Shown: in pieces, positions 24,801 to 37,920 of the stretch | Layout of the letters: every line of letters begins with the position of its first letter | Position numbering within the stretch: the stretch's first letter is position 1 | NCBI RefSeq assembly: GCF_051020985.1 | Contig: NW_027475166.1 | Coordinates: 310,001-374,000, forward strand | Origin: Nomia melanderi | Lineage: Eukaryota > Arthropoda > Insecta > Hymenoptera > Halictidae | Length of the DNA stretch: 64,000 nt | Direction: 5' to 3' | Made by a program: the position numbers and the translations under genes | Notes under the pieces: model-generated | Database searches by the model: none | What the model saw: the letters and a program-made list of their open reading frames with translations, nothing else | What the model was told of the DNA's origin: nothing

Positions 24801-27800
24801 TTGTCTTGGCCCCTGGTGGTCCGAGGTCGTTCCCGCTGCACAGATTCATGCGCCAGTGTCTCCTGCAGATAATTCACTTTGGTTTATTGCCCTATCTCTA
24901 ATAGCACCCAAGATATCAACAGATATATATTGGATTTTTCCCTGACCCTGAGTGTTCGGCCCCATGAGACTGTGGTTTTCTCGGCCCCTGGTGGTCCGAG
25001 GTCGTTCCCGTTGCACAGATTCATGCGCCAGGGCCTCCTGCAGATAATTCTCTTTGGTTTATTGCGCTATCTCTAATAGCACCCGAGATATCACCAGATA
25101 TATATAGGATATTCACCTGACCCTGAGTGTCCGGCCCCATGAGACTGTGGTTTTCTCGGCCCCTGGTGGTCCGAGGTCGTTCCCGCTGCACAGATTCATG
25201 CGCCAGGGCCTCCTACAGACAATGCACTATGATTTATTGCGCTATCTGTAATAGCACCCGAGATATCACCAGATATATATTGGATTTTCCCCTGACCCAG
25301 AGTGTCCGGTCCCATGAGACTGTGATTTTCTCGGACCCTGGTGGTCCGAGGTCGTTCCCGCTGCACAGATTCATGCGCCAGGGCCTCCTACAGACAATGC
25401 ACTTTGATTTATTGCGCTATCTGTAATAGCACCCGAGATATCACCAGATATATATTGGATTTTTCACTGACCCTGAGTGTCCGGCCCCATGAGACGGTGG
25501 TTTTCTCGGCCCCTGGTGGTCCGAGGTCGTTCCCGCTGTACAGATTCATGCGCCAGGGCCTCCTACAGACAATGAACTTTGATTTATTGCGCTATATGTA
25601 ATAGCACCCGGGATATCACCAGATATATATTGGATTTTACCCTGACCCTGAGTGTCCGGCCCCATGAGACGGTGGTTGTCTCGGCCCCTCGTGGTCCGAG
25701 GTTGTTCCCGCTGCACAGATTCATGCGCCAGTGTCTCCTGCAGATAATTCACTTTGGTTTATTGCGCTATCTCTAATAGCACCCAAGATATCACCAGATA
25801 TATATAGGATATTCACCTGACCCTGAGTGTCCGGACCCATGAGACTGTGGTTTTCTCGGCCCCTGGTGGTCCGAGGTTGTTGCCGCTGTACAGATTCATG
25901 CGCCAGGGCCTCCTACAGACAAGGAACTTTAATTTATTGCGCTATATGTAATAGCACCAGAGATATCACCAGATATATATTGGATTTTACCCTGACCCTG
26001 AGTGTCAGGCCCCATGAGACGGTGGTTTTCTCGGCCCCTGGTGGTCCGAGGTCCTTCCCGCTGTACAGATTCATGCGCCAGGGCCTCCTACAGACAATGA
26101 AATTTGATTAATTGCGCTATATGTAATAGCACCCGAGATATCACCAGATATATATTGGATTTTACCCTGACTCTGAGTGTCCGGCCCCATGAGACGGTGG
26201 TTGTCTTGGCCCCTGGTGGTCCGAGGTCGTTCCCGCTGCACAGATTCATGCGCCAGGGCCTCCTACAGACAATGTACTTTGATTTATTGCTCTATCTGTA
26301 ATTGCACCCGAGATATCACCAGATATATATTGGATTTTTCACTGACCCTGAGTGTCCGGCCCCATGAGACGGTGGTTTTCTCGGCCCCTGGTGGTCCGAG
26401 GTCGTTCCCGCTGTACAGATTCATGCGCCAGGGCCTCCTACAGACAATGAACTTTGATTTATTGCGCTATATGTAATAGCACCCGAGATATCACCAGATA
26501 TATATTGGATTTTACCCTGACCCTGAGTGTCAGGCCCCATGAGACGGTTGTTGTCTCGGCCCCTGGTGGTCCAAGGTCGTTCCCGCTGCACAGATTCATG
26601 CGCCAGTGTCTCCTGCAGACAATGAACTTTGATTTATTGCGCTATATGTAATAGCACCCGAGATATCACCAGATATATATTGGATTTTACCCTGACCCTG
26701 AGTGTCAGGCCCTATGAGACGGTGGTTGTCTCGGCCCCTGGTGGTCCGAGGTCGTTCCCGCTGCACAGATTCATGCGCCAGGTCCTCCTGCAGATAATTC
26801 ACTTTGGTTTATTGCGCTATCTCTAATAGCACCCGAGATATCACCAGATATATATAGGATATTCACCTGACCCTGAGTGTCCGGCCCCATGAGATTGTGA
26901 TTTTCTCGGACCCTGGTGGTCCGAGGTAGTTCCCGCTGCACAGATTCATGCGCCAGGGCCTCCTACAGACAATGCAGTTTGATTTATTGCGCTATCTGTA
27001 ATAGCACCCGAGATATCACCAGATATATATTTTATTTTTCACTGACCCTGAGTGTCCAGCCCCATGAGACGGTGTTTTTCTCGGCCCCTGGAGGTCCGAG
27101 GTCGTTCCCGCTGTACACATTTATGAGCCAGGGCCTCCTACAGACAATGCACTTTGATTTATTGCGCTATCTGTAACAGCACCCGAAATATCACCAGATA
27201 TATATTGGATTTTTCCCTGACCCTGAGTGTCCGGCCCCATGAGACGGTGGTTGTCTCGGCCCCTTGTGGTCCTAGGTCGTTCCCGCTGCACAGATTCATG
27301 AGCCAGGGCCTCCTACAGACAATGCACTTTGATTTATTGCGCTATCTGTAATAGCACCCGAGATATCACCAGATATATATTTTATTTTTCACTGACCCTG
27401 AGTGTCCGGCCCCATGAGACGGTGTTTTTCTCGGCCCCTGGTGGTCCGAGGTCGTTCCCTCTGTACAGATTCATGCGCCAGGGCCTCCTACAGACAATGC
27501 ACTTTGATTTATTGCGCTATCTGTAATAGCACCCGAGATATCACCAGATATATATTGGATTTTTCACTGACCCTGAGTGTCCGGCCCCATGAGACGGTGG
27601 TTTTCTCGGCCCCTGGTGGTCCGAGGTCGTTCCCGCTGTACAGATTCATGCGCCAGGGCCTCCTACAGACAATGAACTTTGATTTATTGCGCTATATGTA
27701 ATAGCACCCGGGATATCACCAGATATATATTGGATTTTACCCTGACCCTGAGTGTCCGGCCCCATGAGACGGTGGTTGTCTCGGCCCCTCGTGGTCCGAG

Positions 27801-28576
27801 GTTGTTCCCGCTGCACAGATTCATGCGCCAGTGTCTCCTGCAGATAATTCACTTTGGTTTATTGCGCTATCTCTAATAGCACCCAAGATATCACCAGATA
27901 TATATAGGATATTCACCTGACCCTGAGTGTCCGGACTCATGAGACTGTGGTTTTCTCGGCCCCTGGTGGTCCGAGGTTGTTGCCGCTGTACAGATTCATG
28001 CGCCAGGGCCTCCTACAGACAAGGAACTTTAATTTATTGCGCTATATGTAATAGCACCCGAGATATCACCAGATATATATTGGATTTTACCCTGACTCTG
28101 AGTGTCCGGCCCCATGAGACGGTGGTTGTCTTGGCCCCTGGTGGTCCGAGGTCGTTCCCGCTGCACAGATTCATGAGCCAGGGCCTCCTACAGACAATGT
28201 ACTTTGATTTATTGCGCTATCTGTAATAGCACCCGAGATATCACCAGATATATATTTTATTTTTCACTGACCCTGAGTGTCCGGCCCCATGAGACGGTGT
28301 TTTTCTCGGCCCCTGGTGGTCCGAGGTCGTTCCCGCTGTACAGATTCATGCGCCAGGGCCTCCTACAGACAATGCACTTTGATTTATTGCGCTATCTGTA
28401 ATAGCACCCGAGATATCGCCAGATATATATTGGATTTTTCCCTGACCCTGAGTGTCCGGTCCCATGAGACGGTGTTTTTCTCGGCCCCTGGTGGTCCGAG
28501 GTCATTCCTGCTGCACAGATTCATTCGCCAGTGCCTCCTACAGACAATGCACTTTGATTTATTGCGCTATCTCTAA
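20128..28576. repeat. Second S-dialect domain, built from copies
   Basis: The stretch returns to S-dialect monomers and is a mosaic of left-domain sequence. 20128-21858 matches 9301-11031. About 22079-22640 matches the region near 13178-13740, sharing the rare GTGTGTCCGG at 22151 and CACTACACAG. About 22650-22830 resembles 5000-5180 (GACCTTAAGTGTCC). From 23486 it matches 13360 onwards. It therefore looks assembled from segments of the left domain by successive exchanges. Confidence 0.8.
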
Positions 28577-28729
28577 TAGCACCCGAGATATCAGCAGATA
28601 TATATTGGATTTTTCCCTGACCCTGACAGTCCGGCCCCATGAGACGGTGATTTTCTCGGCCCGCTGCACAGATTCATGCGCCAGGGCCCCCTGCAGATAA
28701 TTCACTTTGATTTATTCCGCTATCTCTAA
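28577..28729. repeat. Short monomer (153 bp), copy B
   Basis: The same 22-bp deletion as at 18451-18603, carried by the 10126-bp-offset duplication. Confidence 0.92.
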
Positions 28730-29079
28730 TAGCACCCGAGATATCACAAGATATATATTGGATTTTTCCCTGACCCTAACAGTCCGGCCCCATGAGACGG
28801 TGATTTTCCCGGCCCTTGGTGGTCCGAGGACGATCCCGCTGCACAGATTCATGCGCCAGGGCCTCCTGCAGACAATGCACTTTGATTTATTGCGCCATCT
28901 CTAACATCACCCGAGATATCACCAGATATATATTGGATTTTTCCTTGACCCTTCCAGTCCGGCCCAATGAGACGGTGGTTTTCTGGGCCCCTGGTTGTCC
29001 GAGGTCGTTCCCGCTGCACAGATTCACGCGCCAGGGCCTCCTTCAGTCAATGCACTTTGATTTATTGCGCTATCTGTAA

Positions 29080-29254
29080 TAGCACCCGAGATATCACCAG
29101 ATATATGCTGGATTTTTACATGACCTTGGGTGACGGATTCCAAATATCTGTAATTTTCTCGGCGCCTGGTGGTCCGAGGTCGTCCCTGTTGCACAGATTC
29201 ATGCGCCAGGGCCTCCTGCTGACAATGCACTTTGATTTATTGCGCTATCTCTAA
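29080..29254. repeat. Swapped-block (delta) monomer 5, copy of 18954
   Basis: Same sequence as 18954-19128, including CCAAATATC, apart from CACCCGAG where copy A has CACGCGAG. Confidence 0.88.
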
Positions 29255-30917
29255 TAGCACCCGAGATATCACCAGATATATATTGGATTTTTCCCTGACC
29301 CTGAGTGTCCGAAACCATGAGACGGTGGTTTTCTCGGCCCCTGGTGGTCCGAGGTCGATCGCCCTGCACAGATTCATGCGCCAGGGTCTCCTGCAGACAA
29401 TGCACTTTGATTTATTGCACTATCTCTAATAGCACCCGAGATATCACCAGATATATATTGGATTTTCCCTGGCCCTGAGTGTCCGGCCCCATGAGACGGT
29501 AGTTTTCTCGGCCCCTGGTGATCCGAGGTCGTTCCCGCTGCACAGATTCATGCGCTAGGGCCTCCTGCATACAATGCACTTTGATTTATTGCGCTATCTC
29601 TAATAGCACCCGAGATATCACCTGATATATATTGGATTTTTCCCTGACCCTGATTGTCCGGCCCCATGAGACGGTGGTTTTCTCGGCCCCTGGTGGTCCG
29701 AGGTCGATCCCGCTGCACAGATTCATGCGCCAGGGCTCCCTGCAGATAATTCACTTTGATTTATTTCCCTATCTCTAATAGCACCCGGGATATCACCAGA
29801 TATATATTGGATTTTTCCTTGACCCTGACGTTCCGGCCCCATGTGTCGATGGTGTTCTCGGTCCCTCGTGGTCCGAGGTCGATCCCGCTGCACAGCTTCA
29901 TGCGCCAGGGCCCCCTGCAGATAATTCACTTTGATTTATTGCGCTAGCTCTAATGGCACCCGAGATATCACCAGATATATATTGGATTTTTCCCTGACCC
30001 TGAGTGTCCGAAACCATGAGACGGTGGTTTTCTCGGCCCCTGGTCGTCCGAGGTAGTTCCCGCTGCACAGATTCATGCGCCAGGGCCTCCTGCAGACAAT
30101 GCACTTTGATTTAATTCGCTATCTCTAATAGCACTAGAGTTATCACCAGATATATAATGGATTTTTGCTTGACCCTGAGAGTCCGGCCCCATGTGTCGAT
30201 GGTTTTCTCGGTCCTTTGTGGTCCGAGGTCGTTCCCGCTGCACAGATTCATGCACCAGGGCCTCCTGCAGACAATGCACTTTGATTTATTTCCCTATCTC
30301 TAATAGCACCCGGGATATCACCAGATATATATTGGATTTTTCCGTGACCCTGACGGTCCGGCCCAATGTGTCGATGGTTTTCTCGATCCCTCGTAGTCCG
30401 AGGTCGATCCCGCTGCACAGATTCATGCGCCAGGGCCCCCTGCAGATAATTCACATTGATTTATTGCGCTAGCTCAAATGGCACCCGAGATATCACCAGA
30501 TATATATTGGATTATCCCCTGACCCTGAGTGTCCGGCCCCATGAGGCGGTGGTTTTCTCGGCCACTGGTGGTCCGTGGACGTTCCCGCTGCACAGATTCA
30601 TGGGCCAGGGCCCCCTGCAGTTAATTCACTTTGATTTATTACGCTATCTCTAATAGCACCCAAGATATCACCAGATATATATTGGATTATCCCCTGACCC
30701 TGAGTGTCCGGCCCCATGAGACGGTAGTTTTCTCGGCCCCTGGTCGTCCGAGGTCGTTCCCGCTGCTCAGATTCATGCACCAGGGCCTCCTGCAGACAAT
30801 GCACTTTGATTTATTGCACTATCTGTAATAGCACCCGGGATATCACCAGCTTTATATTGGATTTTTCCCTGACCCTGGCAGTCCGGCCCCATGAGATGGT
30901 GATTTTCTCGGTCCCCG

Positions 30918-30943
30918 GTGCTGCGAGGTCGATCGCGCAGCAC
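30918..30943. other. Perfect 8-bp hairpin variant, copy 1
   Basis: GTGCTGCG (30918-30925) and CGCAGCAC (30936-30943) are perfect reverse complements around a 10-base spacer. The ordinary D monomer has GTGGTCCG and CGCTGCAC at the same places (for example 32843-32868), which leave three adjacent mismatches. All three are resolved in this variant. It is associated with GAGATGGTG in place of GAGACGGTG upstream. Confidence 0.9.
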
Positions 30944-33266
30944 AGAGTCATGCGCTAGGGCCTCCTGCAGACAATGCACTTTGGTTTATTGCGCTATCTC
31001 TAATAGCACCCGAGATATCTCCAGATATATATTGGATTTTTCCCTGACCCTGAGGGTCCGCCCCATGAGACGGTAGTTTTCTGGGCCCCTGGTGGTCCGA
31101 GGTCGTTCCCGCTGCACAGATTCATGCGCCAGGGCCTCATGCAGACAATGCACTTTGATCTATTTCGCTATCTCTAATAGCACCCGAGATATCAAAAGAT
31201 ATATATTGGATTTTTCCTTGACCCTGACGGTGCGGCCCCATTTGTCGATGGTTTTCTCGGTCCCTCGTGGTCCGAGTTCGATCCCGCTGCACAGATTCAT
31301 GCGCCAGGACCCCCTGCAGATAATTCACTTTGATTTATTGCGCTTTCTCTAATAGCACCCGAGATATCACCAGATATATATTGGATTTTTCCCTGACCCT
31401 GAGTGTCCGACCCCATGAGACGGTAGTTTTCTCGGCCCCTGGTGGGCCGAGGTCGTTCCTGCGTCAGAGATTCATGCGCTATGGCCTCCTGCAGACAATG
31501 CACTTTGATTTAGTGCGCTATCTCTAATAGCACCCGAGATATCACCAGATAAATATTGGATTTTTCCCTGACCCTGACAGTCCGACCCCATGAGATGGTG
31601 ATTTTCTCGGCCCCCGGTGATCCGAGGTCGTTCCCGCTGCACAGATTCATGCGCTAGGGCCTCCTGCAGAGAATGCACTTTGATTTATTGCGCTATCTTT
31701 AATAGCACCCGAGATATCGCCAGATATATATTGGATTTTTCCCTGACCCTGACAGTCCGGCCCAATGAGACGGTGATTTTCTCGGCCCCCAGTGGTCCGA
31801 GGTCGATCGCGCTGCACAGATTCATGCGCTAGGGCCTCCTGCAGACAATGCACCTTAATTTATTGCGCTATCTCTAATAGCACCCGAGATATCACCAGAT
31901 ATATATTGGATTTTTCCCTGACCCTGACAGTCCGACCCCATGAGACGGTTGTCTTTCTCGTCCCCTGGTCGTCCGAGGTCGTTCCCGCTGCACAGATTCA
32001 TGCAAAAGGGCCTCCTGCAGACAATGCACTTTGATTTATTGCGCTATCTGTAATAGCACCCGAGATAACACCAGACTTATATTGGATTTTTCCCTGACCC
32101 TGAGTGTCCGGCCCCATGAGACGGTAGTTTTCTGGGGCCCTGGTGGTCCGAGGTCGTTCCCGCTGCACAGATTCATGCGCTAGGGCCTCCTGCAGACAAT
32201 GCACTTTGATTTATTGCGCTATCTGTAATAGCACCCGAGATATCGCCAGATATATATTGGATTTTTCCCTGACCCTGACAGTCCGGCCCCATGAGACAAT
32301 GATTTTCTCGGCCCCTGGTGGTCCGAGGTCGATCCCGCTACACAGATTCATGCGCCGGGGCCTCCTACAGACAATGCACTTTGATTTATTGCGCTATCTA
32401 TAATAGCACCCGAGATATCACCAGATATATATTGGATTTTTCTCTGACCCTGACAGTCCGGCCCCATGAGACGGTGATTTTCTCGGCCCCTGGTCGTCCG
32501 AGGTCGATCCCGCTGCTCAGATTCATGCGCCAGGGCCTCCTATAGATAATTCACTTTGGTTTATTGCGCTATCTCTAATAGCACCCGAGATACCACCAGA
32601 TATATATTGGATTTTTCTCTGACCCTGACAGTCCGGCCCCATGAGACGGTGATTTTCTCGGCCCCTGGTCGTCCGAGGTCGTTCCCGCTGCACAGATTCA
32701 TGCACCAGGGCCTCCTGCAGACAATGCACTTTGATTTATTGCGCTATCTGTAATAGCACCCGGGATATCACCAGCTTTATATTGGATTTTTCCCTGACCC
32801 TGACAGTCCGGCCCCATGAGACGGTGATTTTCTCGGCCCCCGGTGGTCCGAGGTCGATCGCGCTGCACAGATTCATGCGCCAGGGCCTCCTGCAGACAAT
32901 CCACTTTGATTTATTGCGCTATGTCGAATAGCACCCGAGATATCACCAGATATATATTGGATTTTTCCCTGACCCTGAGTGTCCGACCCCATGAGACGGT
33001 GGTTTTCTCGGCTCCTGGTGGTCCGAGGTCGTTTCCGCTGCTCAGATTCATGCGCCAGGGCCTCCTATAGATAATTCACTTTGGCTTATTGCGCTATCTG
33101 TAATAGCACCCGGGATATCACCAGCTTTATATTGGATTTTTCCCTGACCCTGACAGTCCGGCACCATGAGACGGTGATTTTCTCGGCCCCCGGTGGTCCG
33201 AGGTCGATCGCGCTGCACAGATTCATGCGCCAGGGCCTCCTGCAGACAATCCACTTTGATTTATTG

Positions 33267-35553
33267 CTCTATCTGTAATTGCACCCGAGATATCACCAGA
33301 TATATATTGGATTTTTCACTGACCCTGAGTGTCCGGCCCCATGAGACGGTGGTTTTCTCGGCCCCTGGTGGTCCGAGGTCGTTCCCGCTGTACAGATTCA
33401 TGCGCCAGGGCCTCCTACAGACAATGAACTTTGATTTATTGCGCTATATGTAATAGCACCCGAGATATCACCAGATATATATTGGATTTTACCCTGACCC
33501 TGAGTGTCAGGCCCCATGAGACGGTTGTTGTCTCGGCCCCTGGTGGTCCAAGGTCGTTCCCGCTGCACAGATTCATGCGCCAGTGTCTCCTGCAGACAAT
33601 GAACTTTGATTTATTGCGCTATATGTAATAGCACCCGAGATATCACCAGATATATATTGGATTTTACCCTGACCCTGAGTGTCAGGCCCTATGAGACGGT
33701 GGTTGTCTCGGCCCCTGGTGGTCCGAGGTCGTTCCCGCTGCACAGATTCATGCGCCAGGTCCTCCTGCAGATAATTCACTTTGGTTTATTGCGCTATCTC
33801 TAATAGCACCCGAGATATCACCAGATATATATAGGATATTCACCTGACCCTGAGTGTCCGGCCCCATGAGATTGTGATTTTCTCGGACCCTGGTGGTCCG
33901 AGGTAGTTCCCGCTGCACAGATTCATGCGCCAGGGCCTCCTACAGACAATGCAGTTTGATTTATTGCGCTATCTGTAATAGCACCCGAGATATCACCAGA
34001 TATATATTTTATTTTTCACTGACCCTGAGTGTCCAGCCCCATGAGACGGTGTTTTTCTCGGCCCCTGGAGGTCCGAGGTCGTTCCCGCTGTACACATTTA
34101 TGAGCCAGGGCCTCCTACAGACAATGCACTTTGATTTATTGCGCTATCTGTAACAGCACCCGAAATATCACCAGATATATATTGGATTTTTCCCTGACCC
34201 TGAGTGTCCGGCCCCATGAGACGGTGGTTGTCTCGGCCCCTTGTGGTCCTAGGTCGTTCCCGCTGCACAGATTCATGAGCCAGGGCCTCCTACAGACAAT
34301 GCACTTTGATTTATTGCGCTATCTGTAATAGCACCCGAGATATCACCAGATATATATTTTATTTTTCACTGACCCTGAGTGTCCGGCCCCATGAGACGGT
34401 GTTTTTCTCGGCCCCTGGTGGTCCGAGGTCGTTCCCTCTGTACAGATTCATGCGCCAGGGCCTCCTACAGACAATGCACTTTGATTTATTGCGCTATCTG
34501 TAATAGCACCCGAGATATCACCAGATATATATTGGATTTTTCACTGACCCTGAGTGTCCGGCCCCATGAGACGGTGGTTTTCTCGGCCCCTGGTGGTCCG
34601 AGGTCGTTCCCGCTGTACAGATTCATGCGCCAGGGCCTCCTACAGACAATGAACTTTGATTTATTGCGCTATATGTAATAGCACCCGGGATATCACCAGA
34701 TATATATTGGATTTTACCCTGACCCTGAGTGTCCGGCCCCATGAGACGGTGGTTGTCTCGGCCCCTCGTGGTCCGAGGTTGTTCCCGCTGCACAGATTCA
34801 TGCGCCAGTGTCTCCTGCAGATAATTCACTTTGGTTTATTGCGCTATCTCTAATAGCACCCAAGATATCACCAGATATATATAGGATATTCACCTGACCC
34901 TGAGTGTCCGGACTCATGAGACTGTGGTTTTCTCGGCCCCTGGTGGTCCGAGGTTGTTGCCGCTGTACAGATTCATGCGCCAGGGCCTCCTACAGACAAG
35001 GAACTTTAATTTATTGCGCTATATGTAATAGCACCCGAGATATCACCAGATATATATTGGATTTTACCCTGACTCTGAGTGTCCGGCCCCATGAGACGGT
35101 GGTTGTCTTGGCCCCTGGTGGTCCGAGGTCGTTCCCGCTGCACAGATTCATGAGCCAGGGCCTCCTACAGACAATGTACTTTGATTTATTGCGCTATCTG
35201 TAATAGCACCCGAGATATCACCAGATATATATTTTATTTTTCACTGACCCTGAGTGTCCGGCCCCATGAGACGGTGTTTTTCTCGGCCCCTGGTGGTCCG
35301 AGGTCGTTCCCGCTGTACAGATTCATGCGCCAGGGCCTCCTACAGACAATGCACTTTGATTTATTGCGCTATCTGTAATAGCACCCGAGATATCGCCAGA
35401 TATATATTGGATTTTTCCCTGACCCTGAGTGTCCGGTCCCATGAGACGGTGTTTTTCTCGGCCCCTGGTGGTCCGAGGTCATTCCTGCTGCACAGATTCA
35501 TTCGCCAGTGCCTCCTACAGACAATGCACTTTGATTTATTGCGCTATCTCTAA
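33267..35553. repeat. Third S-dialect stretch, a copy of 26290-28576
   Basis: This S-dialect segment exists because the 6977-bp unit beginning at 26276 was duplicated in tandem. It carries the B-copy substitutions (A at 33905, T at 34914) that are absent from the older copy at 16802 and 17811, so it derives from the 26-28 kb copy and not from the 16-18 kb one. Confidence 0.85.
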
Positions 35554-35706
35554 TAGCACCCGAGATATCAGCAGATATATATTGGATTTTTCCCTGACCC
35601 TGACAGTCCGGCCCCATGAGACGGTGATTTTCTCGGCCCGCTGCACAGATTCATGCGCCAGGGCCCCCTGCAGATAATTCACTTTGATTTATTCCGCTAT
35701 CTCTAA
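35554..35706. repeat. Short monomer (153 bp), copy C
   Basis: The same 22-bp deletion, carried by the second unit of the 6977-bp tandem duplication. Confidence 0.92.
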
Positions 35707-36056
35707 TAGCACCCGAGATATCACAAGATATATATTGGATTTTTCCCTGACCCTAACAGTCCGGCCCCATGAGACGGTGATTTTCCCGGCCCTTGGTGGT
35801 CCGAGGACGATCCCGCTGCACAGATTCATGCGCCAGGGCCTCCTGCAGACAATGCACTTTGATTTATTGCGCCATCTCTAACATCACCCGAGATATCACC
35901 AGATATATATTGGATTTTTCCTTGACCCTTCCAGTCCGGCCCAATGAGACGGTGGTTTTCTGGGCCCCTGGTTGTCCGAGGTCGTTCCCGCTGCACAGAT
36001 TCACGCGCCAGGGCCTCCTTCAGTCAATGCACTTTGATTTATTGCGCTATCTGTAA

Positions 36057-36231
36057 TAGCACCCGAGATATCACCAGATATATGCTGGATTTTTACATGA
36101 CCTTGGGTGACGGATTCCAAATATCTGTAATTTTCTCGGCGCCTGGTGGTCCGAGGTCGTCCCTGTTGCACAGATTCATGCGCCAGGGCCTCCTGCTGAC
36201 AATGCACTTTGATTTATTGCGCTATCTCTAA
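36057..36231. repeat. Swapped-block (delta) monomer 6, copy of 29080
   Basis: Carried by the second unit of the 6977-bp duplication; CCAAATATC and CACCCGAG match 29080-29254. Confidence 0.88.
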
Positions 36232-37894
36232 TAGCACCCGAGATATCACCAGATATATATTGGATTTTTCCCTGACCCTGAGTGTCCGAAACCATGAGAC
36301 GGTGGTTTTCTCGGCCCCTGGTGGTCCGAGGTCGATCGCCCTGCACAGATTCATGCGCCAGGGTCTCCTGCAGACAATGCACTTTGATTTATTGCACTAT
36401 CTCTAATAGCACCCGAGATATCACCAGATATATATTGGATTTTCCCTGGCCCTGAGTGTCCGGCCCCATGAGACGGTAGTTTTCTCGGCCCCTGGTGATC
36501 CGAGGTCGTTCCCGCTGCACAGATTCATGCGCTAGGGCCTCCTGCATACAATGCACTTTGATTTATTGCGCTATCTCTAATAGCACCCGAGATATCACCT
36601 GATATATATTGGATTTTTCCCTGACCCTGATTGTCCGGCCCCATGAGACGGTGGTTTTCTCGGCCCCTGGTGGTCCGAGGTCGATCCCGCTGCACAGATT
36701 CATGCGCCAGGGCTCCCTGCAGATAATTCACTTTGATTTATTTCCCTATCTCTAATAGCACCCGGGATATCACCAGATATATATTGGATTTTTCCTTGAC
36801 CCTGACGTTCCGGCCCCATGTGTCGATGGTGTTCTCGGTCCCTCGTGGTCCGAGGTCGATCCCGCTGCACAGCTTCATGCGCCAGGGCCCCCTGCAGATA
36901 ATTCACTTTGATTTATTGCGCTAGCTCTAATGGCACCCGAGATATCACCAGATATATATTGGATTTTTCCCTGACCCTGAGTGTCCGAAACCATGAGACG
37001 GTGGTTTTCTCGGCCCCTGGTCGTCCGAGGTAGTTCCCGCTGCACAGATTCATGCGCCAGGGCCTCCTGCAGACAATGCACTTTGATTTAATTCGCTATC
37101 TCTAATAGCACTAGAGTTATCACCAGATATATAATGGATTTTTGCTTGACCCTGAGAGTCCGGCCCCATGTGTCGATGGTTTTCTCGGTCCTTTGTGGTC
37201 CGAGGTCGTTCCCGCTGCACAGATTCATGCACCAGGGCCTCCTGCAGACAATGCACTTTGATTTATTTCCCTATCTCTAATAGCACCCGGGATATCACCA
37301 GATATATATTGGATTTTTCCGTGACCCTGACGGTCCGGCCCAATGTGTCGATGGTTTTCTCGATCCCTCGTAGTCCGAGGTCGATCCCGCTGCACAGATT
37401 CATGCGCCAGGGCCCCCTGCAGATAATTCACATTGATTTATTGCGCTAGCTCAAATGGCACCCGAGATATCACCAGATATATATTGGATTATCCCCTGAC
37501 CCTGAGTGTCCGGCCCCATGAGGCGGTGGTTTTCTCGGCCACTGGTGGTCCGTGGACGTTCCCGCTGCACAGATTCATGGGCCAGGGCCCCCTGCAGTTA
37601 ATTCACTTTGATTTATTACGCTATCTCTAATAGCACCCAAGATATCACCAGATATATATTGGATTATCCCCTGACCCTGAGTGTCCGGCCCCATGAGACG
37701 GTAGTTTTCTCGGCCCCTGGTCGTCCGAGGTCGTTCCCGCTGCTCAGATTCATGCACCAGGGCCTCCTGCAGACAATGCACTTTGATTTATTGCACTATC
37801 TGTAATAGCACCCGGGATATCACCAGCTTTATATTGGATTTTTCCCTGACCCTGGCAGTCCGGCCCCATGAGATGGTGATTTTCTCGGTCCCCG

Positions 37895-37920
37895 GTGCTG
37901 CGAGGTCGATCGCGCAGCAC
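37895..37920. other. Perfect 8-bp hairpin variant, copy 2
   Basis: Identical hairpin arms at 37895-37902 and 37913-37920, carried by the second 6977-bp unit. Confidence 0.9.

Larger units (their letters stand above)
23486..30253. repeat. Segmental duplication, copy B (6768 bp)
   Basis: This is the partner of 13360-20127. From 26276 rightwards copy B was itself duplicated again, giving 33253-37230 as a third copy of that part. Substitutions that separate B from A (A at 26928, T at 27937) are present in the third copy, so the A-to-B event came before the later tandem duplication. Confidence 0.9.
26276..33252. repeat. 6977-bp tandem duplication, unit 1
   Basis: Forty monomers with a net 23-bp deficit (one 22-bp and one 1-bp deletion) make a unit of 6977 bp that is immediately repeated at 33253-40229. 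The unit runs from S dialect into D dialect, so the duplication recreates the S-to-D boundary. It contains one perfect hairpin (30918-30943), one swapped-block monomer (29080-29254) and one 153-bp monomer (28577-28729). Confidence 0.92.
28577..33252. repeat. Second D-dialect domain
   Basis: Its first 1.7 kb is the copy of the 18451-20127 island (offset 10126). It then continues about 3 kb into further D monomers that have no counterpart next to the first island, including the GTGTCGATGG class, GATATCACCAGCTTTATATT units and the perfect-hairpin monomer at 30918-30943. It ends abruptly at 33253-33267, where S-dialect sequence resumes at the junction of the 6977-bp tandem duplication. Confidence 0.82.

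Noticed and set aside
33253..33267. Microhomology-mediated (non-homologous) joining at the 6977-bp duplication junction
   Set aside because: The shared 15 bp is part of the satellite tail and both parents are in the same monomer phase, so homologous unequal exchange explains it without a microhomology mechanism.
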